The notes below the pieces were generated by a model. The model saw only the letters and a list, made by a program, of their open reading frames with translations, was not told the origin of the DNA and made no database searches. Positions 1 to 14,672 of a DNA stretch of 64,000 nucleotides are shown here, piece after piece; within the stretch, counting starts at the first letter, position 1; each line of letters starts with the position of its first letter. The stretch comes from Diphasiastrum complanatum (taxonomy: Eukaryota > Streptophyta > Lycopodiopsida > Lycopodiales > Lycopodiaceae). The stretch spans positions 64,221,370 through 64,285,369 of the forward strand of contig CM055096.1 of assembly GCA_029204225.1 (NCBI GenBank). Reading direction: 5' to 3'. The position numbers and the translations under genes are program-made.

Positions 1-394
1 ACAATCTTCCAAAGTGAGGCCAGACACCGTCGACCTACGTAGAATTTACTTATGCATTCGACAAGGAAAAAATACCAATGTGCGGAATAAGATTGAAACC
101 AGCTAATTACAAACATACAACTATCAGACAATTAAGCATTCGATCATGTTCAAGACAAGAAACTCTTCTGCATAAAACATCTACTGCATTATCAAAAAAT
201 TCCTTGGGCGTTGTTGTGACATACCACACAGAAATTCGGCGCGAAAAGAAACTCTGTCTTTTGTGAATCAAAACTTGTCGCGCTTACTAGTGGATTTCTT
301 GAACCTTAGCTTGCTGACTACATAGTGCTCATCTTACATTGGTATATTGCCAATCTACTACGACTACATGATCAATAACTAGGATCTACACGTA
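1..394. other. Unassigned non-coding sequence
   Basis: Only short open frames without recognisable domains are present, and I see no repeat structure, RNA gene or splice-compatible coding segment here. Confidence 0.5.
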
Positions 395-1400
395 TGTAGA
401 GAGGAGGACACGATTAACAAATCAAGAGATTACAAGAACGGCTGATTAGGCACGTCCTAACGGTATCCTGTCAGTCTCCGGAGGATGACGTCCTCCTAGT
501 ACTTTTGCGATCTCATCTGTCCTTTCACATGTGGAGATCCTTCGTCGCTTGGGTCTTCATGTCTTCTTGTGCCTTTGGCTTTGTCATTAGGTCACCTTGG
601 GTCCACGAACTTTTTATCTTCGTGTTTGTGTTTGTGTTCATGCTCGTGTTCGAGTCCGTGTTGGTGTTCGTTTGTGCTGTGTTCCTGTTCGTTTGGTCGT
701 CGTCTTCGGTCCTCGAAGCTTTTTTGTTCGTGACCACACAGGTCTCTTGTTTCTCTTCTGCCTTGAGCTCTAAAGCTATCATAGCTTTGTGGCCAAAAAC
801 AATTTGTTTCTTCACAGATGTCGTTGTACACTACTTCACGACCAAGTACACACTTAGAACTAAACTAATCTTGTAAATATGGATTAGTTAAATGCGATTC
901 TTGTAACAAACAAGAACGTCATCTATAAATACATCTCCAGCTCTCATTAGTCGGAGTGCACAAGGCCGAAAGACTTAGCATTTTTGTCACATCTCAATTT
1001 TAGACTATAACATACAATTGTTGTTCTTGCTCCATTACAAGCAGTTAATGTAATATACAAGCAACACTTCTTCATCTATGTCTTACGTAGATGTTTTATA
1101 TGTGTTGTGATCTGATTGCATTACCGTTATCTTGCTTGATGTGCTCGTTCACTCACTCTGACAAATCACGGATGTCTCTGACTCCTCTGCATCTGATCAG
1201 GACTACGGTTGTCTCTAACGACTGAGGAACAAGAGCAAAATCTCTGCACTATAGTTCTTCATTCTGTGATTGAACATTCCAACTCTAATCATTGCTAGTA
1301 ACTCTTGCACTCTTTGGTGGATGTGATCACCCTGATACCTGATCGCGCATGTGTTTTTACAGGTCCTATATCGGGGCGGGAGCTGTTCCACACTATTTCC
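395..1400 (+). mobile_element. Possible solo LTR or LTR remnant
   Basis: The sequence near 420-470 (a GATTACAAGA...GGC...GATTAG...CACG pattern) recurs at about 54262-54300 in the same orientation. It is followed 500 bp later by a TATA-like CTATAAATA at about 925 and a pyrimidine-rich stretch, an arrangement typical of copia LTRs. No primer-binding site, polypurine tract or target duplication could be fixed, so this is a weak call; the region may be unrelated unique DNA. Confidence 0.22.
600..715. repeat. Degenerate GTGTTC-type hexamer tract
   Basis: A run of imperfect six-base units (GTGTTT, GTGTTC, CTCGTG, GTGTTG and similar) covers about 115 bp. It creates artificial open frames rich in Asn-Thr or His-Glu on the minus strand. 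Those frames follow from the repeat and are not evidence of a protein. Confidence 0.6.
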
Positions 1401-2050
1401 TTTCCTCCCATCAAGATTGAACAAGAGATAACAGAGCCTCTCGGCTTACTAGTTCCATCTCCTTCATTTGTTTCATTCATCCACCCGATTCCACCAAATT
1501 CTTCAAGAATAGTTAAGCTGGTTTGTACAGAGGATTAGAAGCTATCTCTTCTACTTATGTCGTTTTCTAAGCATAGTGAAGAGAGCTAGATGTTAAAGTA
1601 AAACAGAAACACTCATCCCATGATTGTTCATAGTGCATAGGGTTTGCATGAAACCTGAAAGTCGTAACAAGAAATCATACCTGGATGTTCGTAGATGTGG
1701 TTTCTTGAGAGGATGCCATTGTTGTTTCCACGAAAAGTTTGTTTCTCTTTAGATCAGAACAATAGAAAAGTGGTCTTTATACCATAGCTACGTTTCAGAA
1801 TTAGGTAAAAACGTCTAAACAAAGTACAAAAAGTGTTCAAACTTGCTTGCTTTGAAGTGTTTCGATAGGTGACATACCTTTTTTGAAGTTACCAAAATGT
1901 AAGTGGTAAAAGGCCATAGTAACGAAAAGATGCTACATTATCATAAAGCATCGATGATAGTTTAGTATCGAATGGTGAGACTCTTTTATAAGGTAATCCA
2001 AAAGCTTTAAAAGACATATAGTTTATTATCTAAGTACAAGTTCAATTAAT
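1401..2050. other. Unassigned non-coding sequence
   Basis: AT-rich sequence with no supported coding segment or repeat. Confidence 0.5.
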
Positions 2051-2055
2051 GGAAC

Positions 2056-2545
2056 GTTGTCCACAAAGCGTGTTATCCCTTAAGAATTCTTATAAGCAAA
2101 CTTTTGTGACGAACAATGGTGAACTAAAGCACGTTATTGTCCATCATTGGAACAGCTTATGCTTGAAAATTTTCCTTCTAAGATGACTAAAGGGACCTAC
2201 TGTCCATCGTTGGATAGGAGGTCTATTAAACACATGATAGATACTTTGCAAATATTTTGTAAGAGCCTATTGTCCATCACTTGGACAGCGGCTATGTCTA
2301 CACATTTGTTAGAGCATAAAGTTGATTCATACAAAGGCTATTGCATTGTTGCCTATGGGAAATATGCCATTACATACAAAGTTGACGAAGACAAGTAGAG
2401 CTCCATTGCTGCTACTGGAGTGAAAGGCATTTCTTTTAGAGATGAAGAAGATGAATAGAAGTCCGTCACTGCCTATAGGGCAGATGGATCTATTTTTTTA
2501 GCAAAAAAAAGGTTGGTATGTCCATTGCTGGATAGCGACCTATCA
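2056..2545. repeat. Degenerate 60-70 bp tandem array with palindromic core
   Basis: A core close to TGTCCATCNYTGGACAG, itself an imperfect palindrome, recurs at 2139, 2201, 2271, 2341, 2401, 2461 and 2519, with a weaker one near 2056. Steps are 59 to 70 bp. Copies near 2139, 2201, 2271 and 2519 are clear; those at 2341-2461 are worn. The unit often ends in a GGCCTAT-like stretch. It is best read as an old minisatellite of unknown origin; the 83-codon open frame across it is incidental. Confidence 0.55.
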
Positions 2546-3041
2546 AACTAAAAAATCCTTCATAAAATGTACCTCTTATGATGAGTAGGTTCCACCATAT
2601 CAGAGAAAAGCAAGGAAACATAACACCGATTGCTAATAGCACAAAAAATGATAGCTTTACAAAGTAAAGAAGTGAAAGACTCTTACCATATGATAGCTTC
2701 CATTGAGTAGAGGACTGGTAGGGCGCAGAGAGAAAAAGAACTCTTCTTCGGAAGGTGTTGTGAGGAACATGTGTCAAGACTGCATGACTTATAGTGTCAT
2801 GCGATGAGGTTTCCCGGAAGGTCACATTTTGCTTAGTGAGGGTGGGGAAACTTATTTCTCTCCATTTAGGCTTAAATTTAAACACTTTGTAGAGCACATG
2901 TAAAATTGAAGGTGGGAAGTCCCTTTTTTTTAAACCCTTTGTAGTGCAAGTACAGAGGGGTATTTGAATTAAAACCTTATGTCCTTTCGTTGTCTAGTTG
3001 TGTAGTACCGTAGCAAGGTTTTTCAAAACGAAGAAGCATCC

Positions 3042-4703
<1,662 letters not shown>

Positions 4704-5131
4704 TCAAATCAGGTACTGGGATGTCAAGCCAATGCTGAAGTCCCATAGTTTCTTTGCCAAATCAGGATCTCTGGCATACTTGCTGGGTTTCACCTCTTTG
4801 CAATCTGAAAAGTATTTTCCAGTTACGCCCTTTGCTTTGGGATTCAAGGCCACAAAACATTGAGTGGATGCTCCCTGCACAAAGTAGTTCCGGGATTAAT
4901 AAGCATCCAAGGGGAAATATAAAGATGCTTCATTCTATGGCCTTCATTCAAGTATTGTTAGACTGCTAAGTTATTCGTGAAAGTGCTTCATGGGAAATGA
5001 ACCGCAGTAAATTTCATGTGGATAAATAACTGAACTGACCTGAGTAACGGTTCTGAAACCTATGAACATCCCCAAATGATTTAAAATAGCTGCATGACAA
5101 GATATTGTGCTTCAAACCCAATTTGAATTTG

Positions 5132-5214
<83 letters not shown>

Positions 5215-5216
5215 GT

Positions 5217-5261
<45 letters not shown>

Positions 5262-6809
5262 TTTTTTTTTTGGGGGGGGGGTCTCTATCCATCTCAGAGC
5301 CCATGTGTATGTGGATGTGTTTCGGCACTTTTTTTGAGAAGATCATGTCAAGCAACTCACCCTTTGCACCCTTGTACATAGGGATATGGCGCAGAAGGTT
5401 TGTGTTAATTGCACCAGGGTGCACAGAATTTGTCGTTATATTTACCCCTTGTTCCTGAGTGATCCGAACAAGTAAATCAGAATGGTTTATCCCTGAAAAT
5501 TGACGATCCTAAGCCAGATTGTGTACAAAAGCTCGTGATGAAATAGGAAATAAAACGATCCTGATTGTACGACATTTGGTAAAAGAACAAGTAGGTAATG
5601 AGGTTGGTCAATAAGGGCTGCCCGAACCTTTAACTGCCTGGAAAGTTCACTGGCGTGTAAAACGTTTGCAAGCTTTGATTGCCCATATGCCTTCCATGGA
5701 TTATATCTGAACACGATCCCCATAATGCAAATGCTCCCTTCAGAAACTACAGCTCTTGCAAGCACCAAGAAGGCAACCCACTTTGCAGAAATAAAACTGG
5801 GTTGTGAGTAACACAGGTACGCAGATTAAATATGAAAAGAAGAAAAAACTGCTCATACTTAGCCTCATTGTTGATGGTATCGAAAGCAATGCCCCCTTTA
5901 GGCGCCAAGAATGTGTGGCCTACGGAGGAGACATTTATGATCCTTCCTTCAATGCCAGATTCTCGGGCTGTCTCTTTCATTTTGTCCATCAGAAGATAGG
6001 TTAACAGAAAAGGCCCTGTACACAATGCCCACCCACAGCAGACACATGTAAAGTCTAAGCAAGAAGACAAACAATTTCACCAGCAAGATTATTCACCATG
6101 CATATAACACAGGCCCTCCCTCTTACCCACGTGATTGGTAGCAAACTGCATTTCTATTCCATCCTTTGAAAGTTGGTAAGGAGATGCCATTACGCCTGCA
6201 TTGTTTCTGCCACAAGCAGAATGACTACTGTATTAGCCCACAAGATGGGTTGTCGGACAGTACAAGTGCACATAGAGCAGGAATTAAAGAAGAGAAGCAC
6301 CATGCATAATCCACTGCAACAGAGAGCTCAAAAGATTGACGATTCTCACATGAGAATGTTTAAGGGGCTTTTAAGAGCTAAGAAGTCATTTGCACATTGT
6401 TTTACTGATGCCAGTGAGCTGAGGTCGCCTTCCAGCACTTCCACTCTGGCTTGGGGTATGCTGTGCAAGATGTCCTCTTTTACTTTGGACGCTGCCTCCA
6501 CATTGCGGCCCATCAGAAACACACGAGCACCTCGCAGTGCAAGCACTCGCGCAGTTTCCGCCCCAAGGCCACTCGTGCCCCCTGCCCACACTCACACATC
6601 TCAGACACAAGCAAAAATAAAACAACATTACAGGATTTTAAGGAGGCTGTTTTCTCTTATACAGCCAGCTTCTTGCATGAATGTGGGTGAGAGAATGAAG
6701 AGATTGATTGATTGATTGAATGTCTGGTACCAGTAACAATGGCCGTGAGGGCAGATGCATCGACGTCCTTTGTCACTTGCTCAGCAGTTGAACGCATAGT
6801 GAATGCCAT
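4704..6809 (-). CDS. TIC32-like short-chain dehydrogenase/reductase, seven exons
   Basis: An NAD(P)H-dependent oxidoreductase of the classical SDR fold, in the plant group that includes TIC32 (inner chloroplast envelope) and WWOX/retinol-dehydrogenase-like proteins. The exons I read are 6809-6731, 6581-6350, 6206-6127, 6015-5859, 5706-5628, 5454-5329 and 4874-4704. Phases match at every junction and give 307 residues, close to the family length. The start ATG at 6809 has an upstream in-frame TGA and precedes the conserved STAEQVT segment. Visible landmarks are the cofactor loop TGGTSGLG (residues 26-33), NNAG (105-108), the catalytic Ser in NVSS (~161), YGQSK with Tyr190/Lys194, and HPGAINTN. 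All junctions have GT-AG ends, but the exon 6 donor (GTGCCG at 5328) would drop the usual Val-Pro-Gln and is the doubtful part. Substrate and location cannot be read from sequence. Confidence 0.88.
5134..5281. repeat. Compound microsatellite (TC)n(TA)n(GT)n T-tract G-tract
   Basis: Five simple-sequence blocks follow one another in the last intron of the dehydrogenase gene, less than 50 bp downstream (in gene sense) of its weak exon 6 donor. The tract on the transcript is a C-run, A-run, (AC)n, (TA)n and (GA)n. Confidence 0.95.
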
Positions 6810-8135
6810 GGATTCTCACTCAGAGTACTGTCAATTCTTCAATTCACTCTTTTAACTGCAGCAACAAGCTTAGTTTACTTTGATTGATCAAAATTCAAAC
6901 AGCTCACTAATCGATCTCACAACCTTGATCCAGATACTCCAGCCACAGTGGCAACCTTGATATATCACACAGGTTTGCTCTCTACAGTCGGCAATTCGAG
7001 TGTGTATATGGTCGTAGATGAGGTGGGGTGGGGGAGCCAAGCAGACTTAACATCAATGTTTTCCCATTAATAATATCTGGAATTTTGTTCCTGTTTAGTT
7101 CCATATCTGGATGACTGGATCCCATATATGAAGCCTGAGAAATCTTGAATGATCCCTCAAGGCTTAAGGTATTGAGATAATTCAAGGGCTACATGACAAG
7201 GAGTTGCACCCCACCACCCACCCACCCCCACAGGCTCTTGTAGGCACTCACCAGGCAATTGGGCCCAGCGCTCTTACAAGCAGTGAGCAGCATGTGGCCC
7301 AGAGGGGGCAGCTGCAATTCGAGCCCAGTTCTGATGCTCAGATGCTAATGGGGTCCTGGAACAGCCGTTGGCTGCTGCTCAGGGAGTCTCTATGACTGCT
7401 CAGTGCTCACAGTTTACGTGGTTATGGGCAAAACTTGGCTTCTGTGATTCTGTCCGACTCTGGCTACTCCAATTTGCTGTAGCTACAGGATCACTATCAC
7501 ACTGACGCATCTTCCTGGACATGAATCTAGAGGAATGGATTTTTGTGAGTGATCTTCCATTGGGGAATCGCATAAAAAGATACTGATCTTGTAGGATTCC
7601 TGGAGCAGGCATCAGCATCTCCAATGAAAAGATCAACAGAAACTTCACACATAAACTATAAGTCAGATGCTGGAAAGTTCATTCCTTCCCAAAAGATAAG
7701 TGATGCTATTAATTAATCTATGCTGCCATCTTTTATGGTGAGGCCTATGTGATAAATCTTGCTCACTCTTGCTCAAATTCCTTCTTATATTATAAGGATG
7801 ATTGGCGTTATTCATTCATGTGCTAAATCTTGCCATAAAAGACGATCACTCACTTTCTTTCTTTTTTACATAGTTACGCAACTAGTAGGTTATACACAAC
7901 ATATATAACCTGGCAACGCCACGTGAGAAGCTCCTAAGATGTCGCTAGGTAGCGGTTGGGATTCGAGCATGTGCCTTGCAAGTTGTCGATCACAATCAAC
8001 AACTCGACTCATACACCGGGATGCGATGGACATGAGGCACCATTTTGGATGAATAGGTGTCACACTATCTTGTACATAGTTTACATGAGAAAATCATAAG
8101 GCCTTACTAGGCTTGCCATTTTCATATCAAAGGGT
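6810..8135. other. 5' flank of the dehydrogenase gene and intergenic DNA
   Basis: This should hold the promoter and 5' UTR of the minus-strand dehydrogenase. I found no convincing TATA box. At 7725-7850 there are two copies of a word like AAATCTTGC with TGCCAT..TTTATGG sequence, related to the inverted repeat at 10.1-10.3 kb. No coding segment is supported. Confidence 0.45.
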
Positions 8136-8139
8136 AGTT

Positions 8140-8395
8140 TGCCTTTAATAAAGTCCAAAATTTCAAAAGCATGTGATTTAAATGGCAAACTTAAGAATCT
8201 CCTTTCCATTTGAAAGGTAACTTTAGAAAGTCAAATATAACAAATTATATGTATAAGTGTTGAAATGTTCATGTATTTTTTAATTTGAAAGGTAACCTTG
8301 AAATATGCATGTCATGTAATAGCTAAAAGAAAAGATAATCCATCATGCTGAAAGGTAGAGGTGCATGTCAAATTTCAAGCTTGGGCCTTTTATGG
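8140..8395 (+). repeat. Dispersed ~250 bp repeat, copy 1
   Basis: Contains the words TTTCCATTTGAAAGGTAACTTTA, broken by other sequence, and then ...GAAAGGTAGAGGTGCATGTCAAATT...CAAGCTTGGG. The same order of blocks returns at 9700-9985 in the same orientation, and a more worn version of the family lies near 31480. Function and class are unknown. Confidence 0.6.
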
Positions 8396-9074
8396 CAGGA
8401 TTATTTGTAACACAAAGATTATTAAAAAATTTGCACTCATGTGAAGTATGGGGGAGATGCATCATGCTACCTAAAATGGAAAGTAGACTCAATCTTTCTC
8501 TACATGGGAACCACCTATGACCCATCCCACCCTCGTTTCTTGTTAACACAATGTAGATGACGGACGAGCAATGGTATTCGCCTGCCATCCATCATGTGTC
8601 CCAAGGACCTCTCTCATGCCCGAGAAAGAGTCTTGATCCCAAATTTTTGTGGGTGTCAAAATTTTTAGGCACCTAGTTACCCTACTTGTCTGCAGGCCAC
8701 ATGGCATTTGCCAATCTATCCCATAGGTTTCTAGGAAAAATAGTCGCTCCTACATAAATTTTGAAGAAGACCATTATATCATAAATGTGAGCATGTCAAC
8801 GTGCCTACAAAAATCTCCCTCGACCCTTCAACCATGCAGCCCTACTTGGAAAAAAATTGGCACCCGACACCTAAGAATTTTCAGGACCCGCACGTTGGCC
8901 CGTACCTCTGGGAAATTTTGGGATCAGCAAAAATCGGGACAACACAACCCGAGACACCTAGCCCACTTGCCCAAAATTTGCATAACCCTCCCTATCTACT
9001 CGTTGCACGCCCATCGGTTCGCTCCTACCCCTATCCATTTGCCAGCAAGCTTCAACGCCTCCCCAAATGTGTGA

Positions 9075-9119
<45 letters not shown>

Positions 9120-9699
9120 CTCTTTTTATCTCTAAAAGCGTGGGGACCACATATGATTTGTCTGTATTTTCTCTTTCTTCTCAAGTGTGGGGACCCACCC
9201 ATTCTATCATTTTTCTCTCCAAGTGGGAACCACCTCCTTTTCATGGCATGTAATGACATTTATAATTGATAGAATTTTATGGACTAGATAATCATTGTTT
9301 GGAGGCCCATTGTAAAGATATAATGGCCAAGACAATAAGGATATAATGTAAGGATTGTAAGCAATTATATCTTGACCGTCAGTCGACGAGCATCCATTAT
9401 TGTACATAATGTGTGTCACAAAAAATCTTTTAAAAAAATCATTTTCAAGATTATGTTAATGATTCCATGTGTGGGACCAAGGCTACATGTTTTTAAAGAT
9501 ATTATTTGTGAACAGGCTAAAAATTACAACTAACTAAATTTGTAGAATATAATGATGTCCTATTACTCCTAGGTAACTATGATCCCTTAACTCAATTTGG
9601 CATGTAAGATTTAAGACACTCATGATGAACCACTCTATGGGAGCCCTTCAATCTTGGCATTTGCAAGCTACAATCCACGTCAAAGCCTAGTTGACCTTC
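8396..9699. other. Unassigned non-coding sequence with a (CT)n run
   Basis: No coding potential beyond short random frames. A 41 bp (CT)n tract lies at 9077-9117. Confidence 0.5.
9077..9117. repeat. (CT)n microsatellite
   Basis: About 20 perfect CT units. Confidence 0.97.
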
Positions 9700-9985
9700 A
9701 AATAAAGGCAAAATTTTCAAAAGCATGTCATTGAATGGAAAACTTAAAAATTGCCCTTCCATTTGAAAGGTAACTTTAAGAAATCAGATGTCATGCTAGT
9801 TTGATATTTTTTTTTAAAAATTGTAAAATATATTAGGAATATGTGTATAATTGGTTGAAAGGTTATTACTTATTTTATTTGAAAGGCACCCTTGCATTAT
9901 ACATGTCATATGAAGGGTAAAACAAAAAGAAGCCCATCAGGGTGGAAGGTAGGGGTGCACGTCAAATTCCAAGCTTGGGGCCCTT
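9700..9985 (+). repeat. Dispersed ~250 bp repeat, copy 2
   Basis: Direct repeat of 8140-8395: the same block order with perhaps 20-25% difference by eye, including the GGTGCACGTCAAATTCC...AAGCTTGGG end. The stretch just before it (CTTGGCATTTG...CAATCCAC) also resembles 31478-31520. Confidence 0.6.
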
Positions 9986-10116
9986 CAACATTTTTATGAT
10001 TTCAATCCATAATTGCTACCTTTGACACACCAATGCACTTCATAAATACAAGGGCACACTTCAAAGGAATCATTTACATATGGGAGAATGAATTTTTTAA
10101 TGACATTTTTATTGGA

Positions 10117-10277
10117 CTTGTGAGAATCCTGCCATAAAAGATGGTGAGGCATTCATGGAAAATCATGTCAGAAAAAAATGGTGAAAACTAAGTGGAAAAT
10201 CATGTCACAAAAGATGGTGAGGCCTACATGGGAAATCATACAACCTCACCATCTTTTATGGCAAGATTTCTCAATGG
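10117..10277. repeat. Fold-back element with ~30 bp inverted arms
   Basis: TGCCATAAAAGATGGTGAGG at 10130-10149 is matched exactly by its reverse complement at 10244-10263. The arms extend outward with a few mismatches (TGAGAATCC against TGAGAAATCT). Between them the words AAATCATGTCA and AAGATGGTGA repeat. It resembles a small MITE; target duplications were not identified. Confidence 0.6.
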
Positions 10278-10359
10278 AAAGTTCACTGGAAATTTTATTC
10301 ACTTATGTAAATGATGAGTGATGCTAACGATCTTGGTTGTTGATGAAGATGATTATTGA

Positions 10360-10810
10360 TCACCATCCTCCTTGAGATGGTCGGCCTTCTTCTTCAATGC
10401 TACTTTTGCCTTTCTCTTGCCCTTTCCATGGATGAAAAGTGTTGTCATCTCCTCCATCTTTGAGGGAGATTTGTCCCATTCTAGACATGGCATTGGCTTG
10501 CCTACTCTCCTTGGCTACAAGGACTCCTTGTAGGCTTTCTATTGTAGGAAGGTTCTCTTGGATGGCATAGGATTGGAGTAGATTGGAATAGTCCTCATTG
10601 AGTCCATTCAAGACCACTTGAACAAGCTCTCCTTGATTTATGGCTCTCTAATGCAAGTGAGCTCCCTGTTAGAGTCCTTTACTCTAAGACATAGCTTTGA
10701 GCACTTTTCCCTTTGCTTTAGTAGCTTTGGAGAATTTGATTCCTCAATGAGCAATCTAGATGTGATTTTGGACTCATAAATAGCTTTAATTGTATCACAA
10801 GCCCAACTGT
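10360..10810 (-). pseudogene. Ty1/copia gag (UBN2) remnant
   Basis: The minus-strand frame at 10617-10360 reads VLNGLNEDYSNLLQSYAI and on, matching the UBN2 region of plant copia Gag. In other frames, upstream to ~10810, lies DTIKAIYESKITSRLLIEE, the earlier part of the same domain. The domain is therefore broken by at least two frameshifts. No zinc knuckle or polymerase follows, so this is a fragment. Confidence 0.72.
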
Positions 10811-11845
<1,035 letters not shown>

Positions 11846-11943
11846 TCCTCCAACCATTCTTACCTTTTGTGTGAAGTCCTCCTATTTTTTTGTGTGTCAT
11901 TGATTGTGGGTAAAAATGCAAAATACATACCAGGGAATTAGGG

Positions 11944-13291
11944 TTAAATGGGATCAACAAAAAACAACTCCTTGTAATATCGCCGTAGACAACCACCATT
12001 GACGATAGTGTCTAGGTGTATTTCATCAAGTGTTTGCAACTGGACTGCACCATTAGAAAAGATTTTATTAATAACATACGGTCCCTCACTTCGGAATTTC
12101 AATTTTTCGGGGTGCTTCTTCGATGTATAAAGAAGCACCTGGTCACCTAATTGTAAATCCTTGTTGCGTAAGTGACAATCATGCCAGGCCTTTTGACGTA
12201 TATTGTTAACTAGTTGTGCATGGTAGGATATGAGTCTTGTTTCGCATAACTGGGTTAACGTAAGTAGCATGGTTTTTACTTGTTGCTCAATTGTAGCTTT
12301 CTCACAAAGATCTATAGAGAAGGCTTCCATGACTCTTAGAGAAGGTACTAAGAACTCGACTGCCATTACCACCTCTTGACCATGCATGAGATGGAATGGG
12401 GTAACCCACCTTGTGGCTTTCTTCGGAGTAGTGCTCAGAAGAGTTTTGTTTCCCAATCGGAACGACTTGTCTCTACTACCTTTGTCAATATCTTACAGAT
12501 CGTCTTGTTAGTGGACTCGGCTTGGCCATTACACCTAGGATAGTACAATGTACTCTTTCGGTGAACTACAAGGTAATGGCTTAGCAAATTATCAAGGACG
12601 ACATTTAAGAAGTGTGTGCTGCGATCACTAACTAGCTCAACAGGACAACCAAAACGTGTAATAATGTTTTCGTAAAGAAAACGCGCAACAATCTTTGCAT
12701 TGGTGTCCTTTGTTTCCCGAGCTTCAACCCATTTAGTTGCATAATCTGTGGCTATGAGGATATAATGTACTTGGGTGTGTTTTGCTGCTGGGCTAATTGG
12801 TTCAACAAAGTCGATTCCCCATTTATGAAAGGCTTCACTTTCTATAATGGGAGTCAACGGTGTGAAGTCTACTTTTGTATTTTTCTTGGCTCGCCGACAA
12901 ACATCACATGTTTTAATGACAGCAAATGTGTCTTTAAATAATGATGGCCACCACAAGCCTGCTCGAAGGATAATCTTAGTTGTCGCTTCAACAAGTGACC
13001 GCCGCCAATGCCTTTATGAGCCTAAGATATGATAGGTTGTATCTCAGATTCATAAGCACATCGTCGGATAATACCGTCAACGCTCCTTTTGTAAAGTTGT
13101 CCTGCTATTAGTTGAAAGGGCGCTGCTTTAAGTAAAAATTTACATTTTGCAACCATATTCATGCCTTCTTTGAGTCTGCATGTTGTTAGGAACTGAGTGA
13201 TTTTCTCAGCCCATAAGGGTGTAGCATCAATCTGAAAAAGACATGCATCTAGAAGACCATCATTGACTGGGTGCAGTTGCTTTTTCAGCAT
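11944..13291 (-). pseudogene. Gypsy integrase remnant
   Basis: Three consecutive frames. 13291-13022 covers the RNase H tail and the start of the zinc-binding region. 12956-12435 covers CDVCRRAKK of the zinc finger and the catalytic core with D (GIDFVEP), D (LVSDRSTHF) and E (GQAESTNK). 12456-11944 covers the C-terminal domain. All three acidic residues remain, but frame changes near 13020 and 12440 break the protein. No chromodomain follows. Confidence 0.82.
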
Positions 13292-14672
13292 TAGGGAGCC
13301 GGGAAAGGTGATCCGCCATGAGATGTTGGGTTCCTTTCCGAACGACTACGCGGAAACTAAATTCCTCTAATATCAGCAACCATCGAGCTATATGTCTTGT
13401 TTTACATGATTTATTAACAATATATAACGGGGCTTGATGGTCGGTGTAGAAGGCAAAGGTCTGGCCTAGTAAATAATGTCTTAGTTGTTGAACAGCATAG
13501 ACCATTGCCAATGCTTCTCGCTTGGTTGTGGTATAGTTTACTTCAGCAGGCACCAGTTGCCTACTCAAGAAACGTATTGAGAAATCTTTGTCATACTCGT
13601 CCGGTTGTACAAGAAGACCTCCAATGGCATACTTATTGGCATCAGTATGCACATGGAACTCTTTCGTGTAGTCTAGTGAACAGGGTATGGGTGCCGTGGT
13701 AAGGGCTGTTTTTAACTCCTCAAATTCTTTAATGCATTCTTCGGTCCATCGAGGATCTACCACAACTAAATGAATGAGTCCTTCCTTGCCGGCATAATCG
13801 ATTATAAAGATGTGATAATAATTAGTGTGACCTAGGAAGACGTAAACTTCCTTCACTGTTGCAGATAAGGGCATTTCAACTATTACCTTGATCTTTGAAG
13901 GATCGGTAGAAATACCATCCTTTGAAATGATATGTCTGAGGAATACCCCATGGGTGACCCAAATTTGACACTTGTCAGGATTGAGTGAAATTCCAAACCT
14001 ACGGCAGCAAACGAAGATTTTTTCTAATGCCTTGAGGTGCTTGTCGGCTGAAGAATGTACACCCAAATCATCGAGATAATTATCGACGATCCGGTGTAAT
14101 AGGTCTTGGAAGGCCAGTTGCATGACCCTCTAAAATGTTGAAGGGGTGTTGAATAAGCTAAAAGGCATGACATTATAAACATAGACCCCATATTTTGTTG
14201 CAAAGGTTGTCTTGTGTTTATCTACAGGGGCTATTTGAACAAGGAAATAACCGCTTAATCCATCCAAGAAGCTGAAAGCTTCAACTCCTGCCATTTCCTC
14301 AAAAATTTGGGTCGTTAAAGGTAAGGGAAAATGGTCTTTCTTTGTAACCGCATTAAGATTTTTCATACTGACAAAAATACGAAGTTTGCCATTTTTCTTG
14401 GGTACGACCACAAAGGGTGATACCCAATCAGTATGTTGGACTTCATAGATGAAACCAGCATCCAGCAATTTCTTAATATCTTCATTGATTCTCTCGCGAT
14501 AGACAGGGTTACATCTGTATGGTTTAGCCCTAACAGGCTTAGCGTTGTCTTCTGAAGGAATCATATGGACTGCTACTTCAGGCGGGATCCCTTTCATTTC
14601 TATATAGTTCCATGCAAATACATCCCTGTATTTGCAAAGTAAAGTTTTCATATTAGAAAGTTGTTCTGACAA
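13260..14672 (-). pseudogene. Gypsy reverse transcriptase and RNase H remnant
   Basis: The frame from 14672 has the RT fingers and palm (AGFIYEVQHTDWVSPFVVVP, then FSFLDGLSGYFLVQIA). After a stop at ~14130 the next frame continues with the catalytic YLDD box and then RNase H (FHVHTDANKYAIGGLL, YTTTKREALAMVYAVQQLRH, FYTDHQAPL). An in-frame stop between the two halves makes the enzyme non-functional as read. Confidence 0.85.

Noticed and set aside
1305-1538. Short plus-strand frame near 1.3-1.5 kb
   Set aside because: 77 codons without a domain, repeat match or splice context.
6173-6715. 180-codon plus-strand open frame
   Set aside because: It is antisense to exons 2 and 3 of the dehydrogenase gene, whose splice phases and motifs are fully consistent.
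7930-8040. Possible SINE with a tRNA-like B box (GGTTGGGATTCGAGC)
   Set aside because: No matching A box at the right distance, no tail and no second copy seen; the match is too weak.
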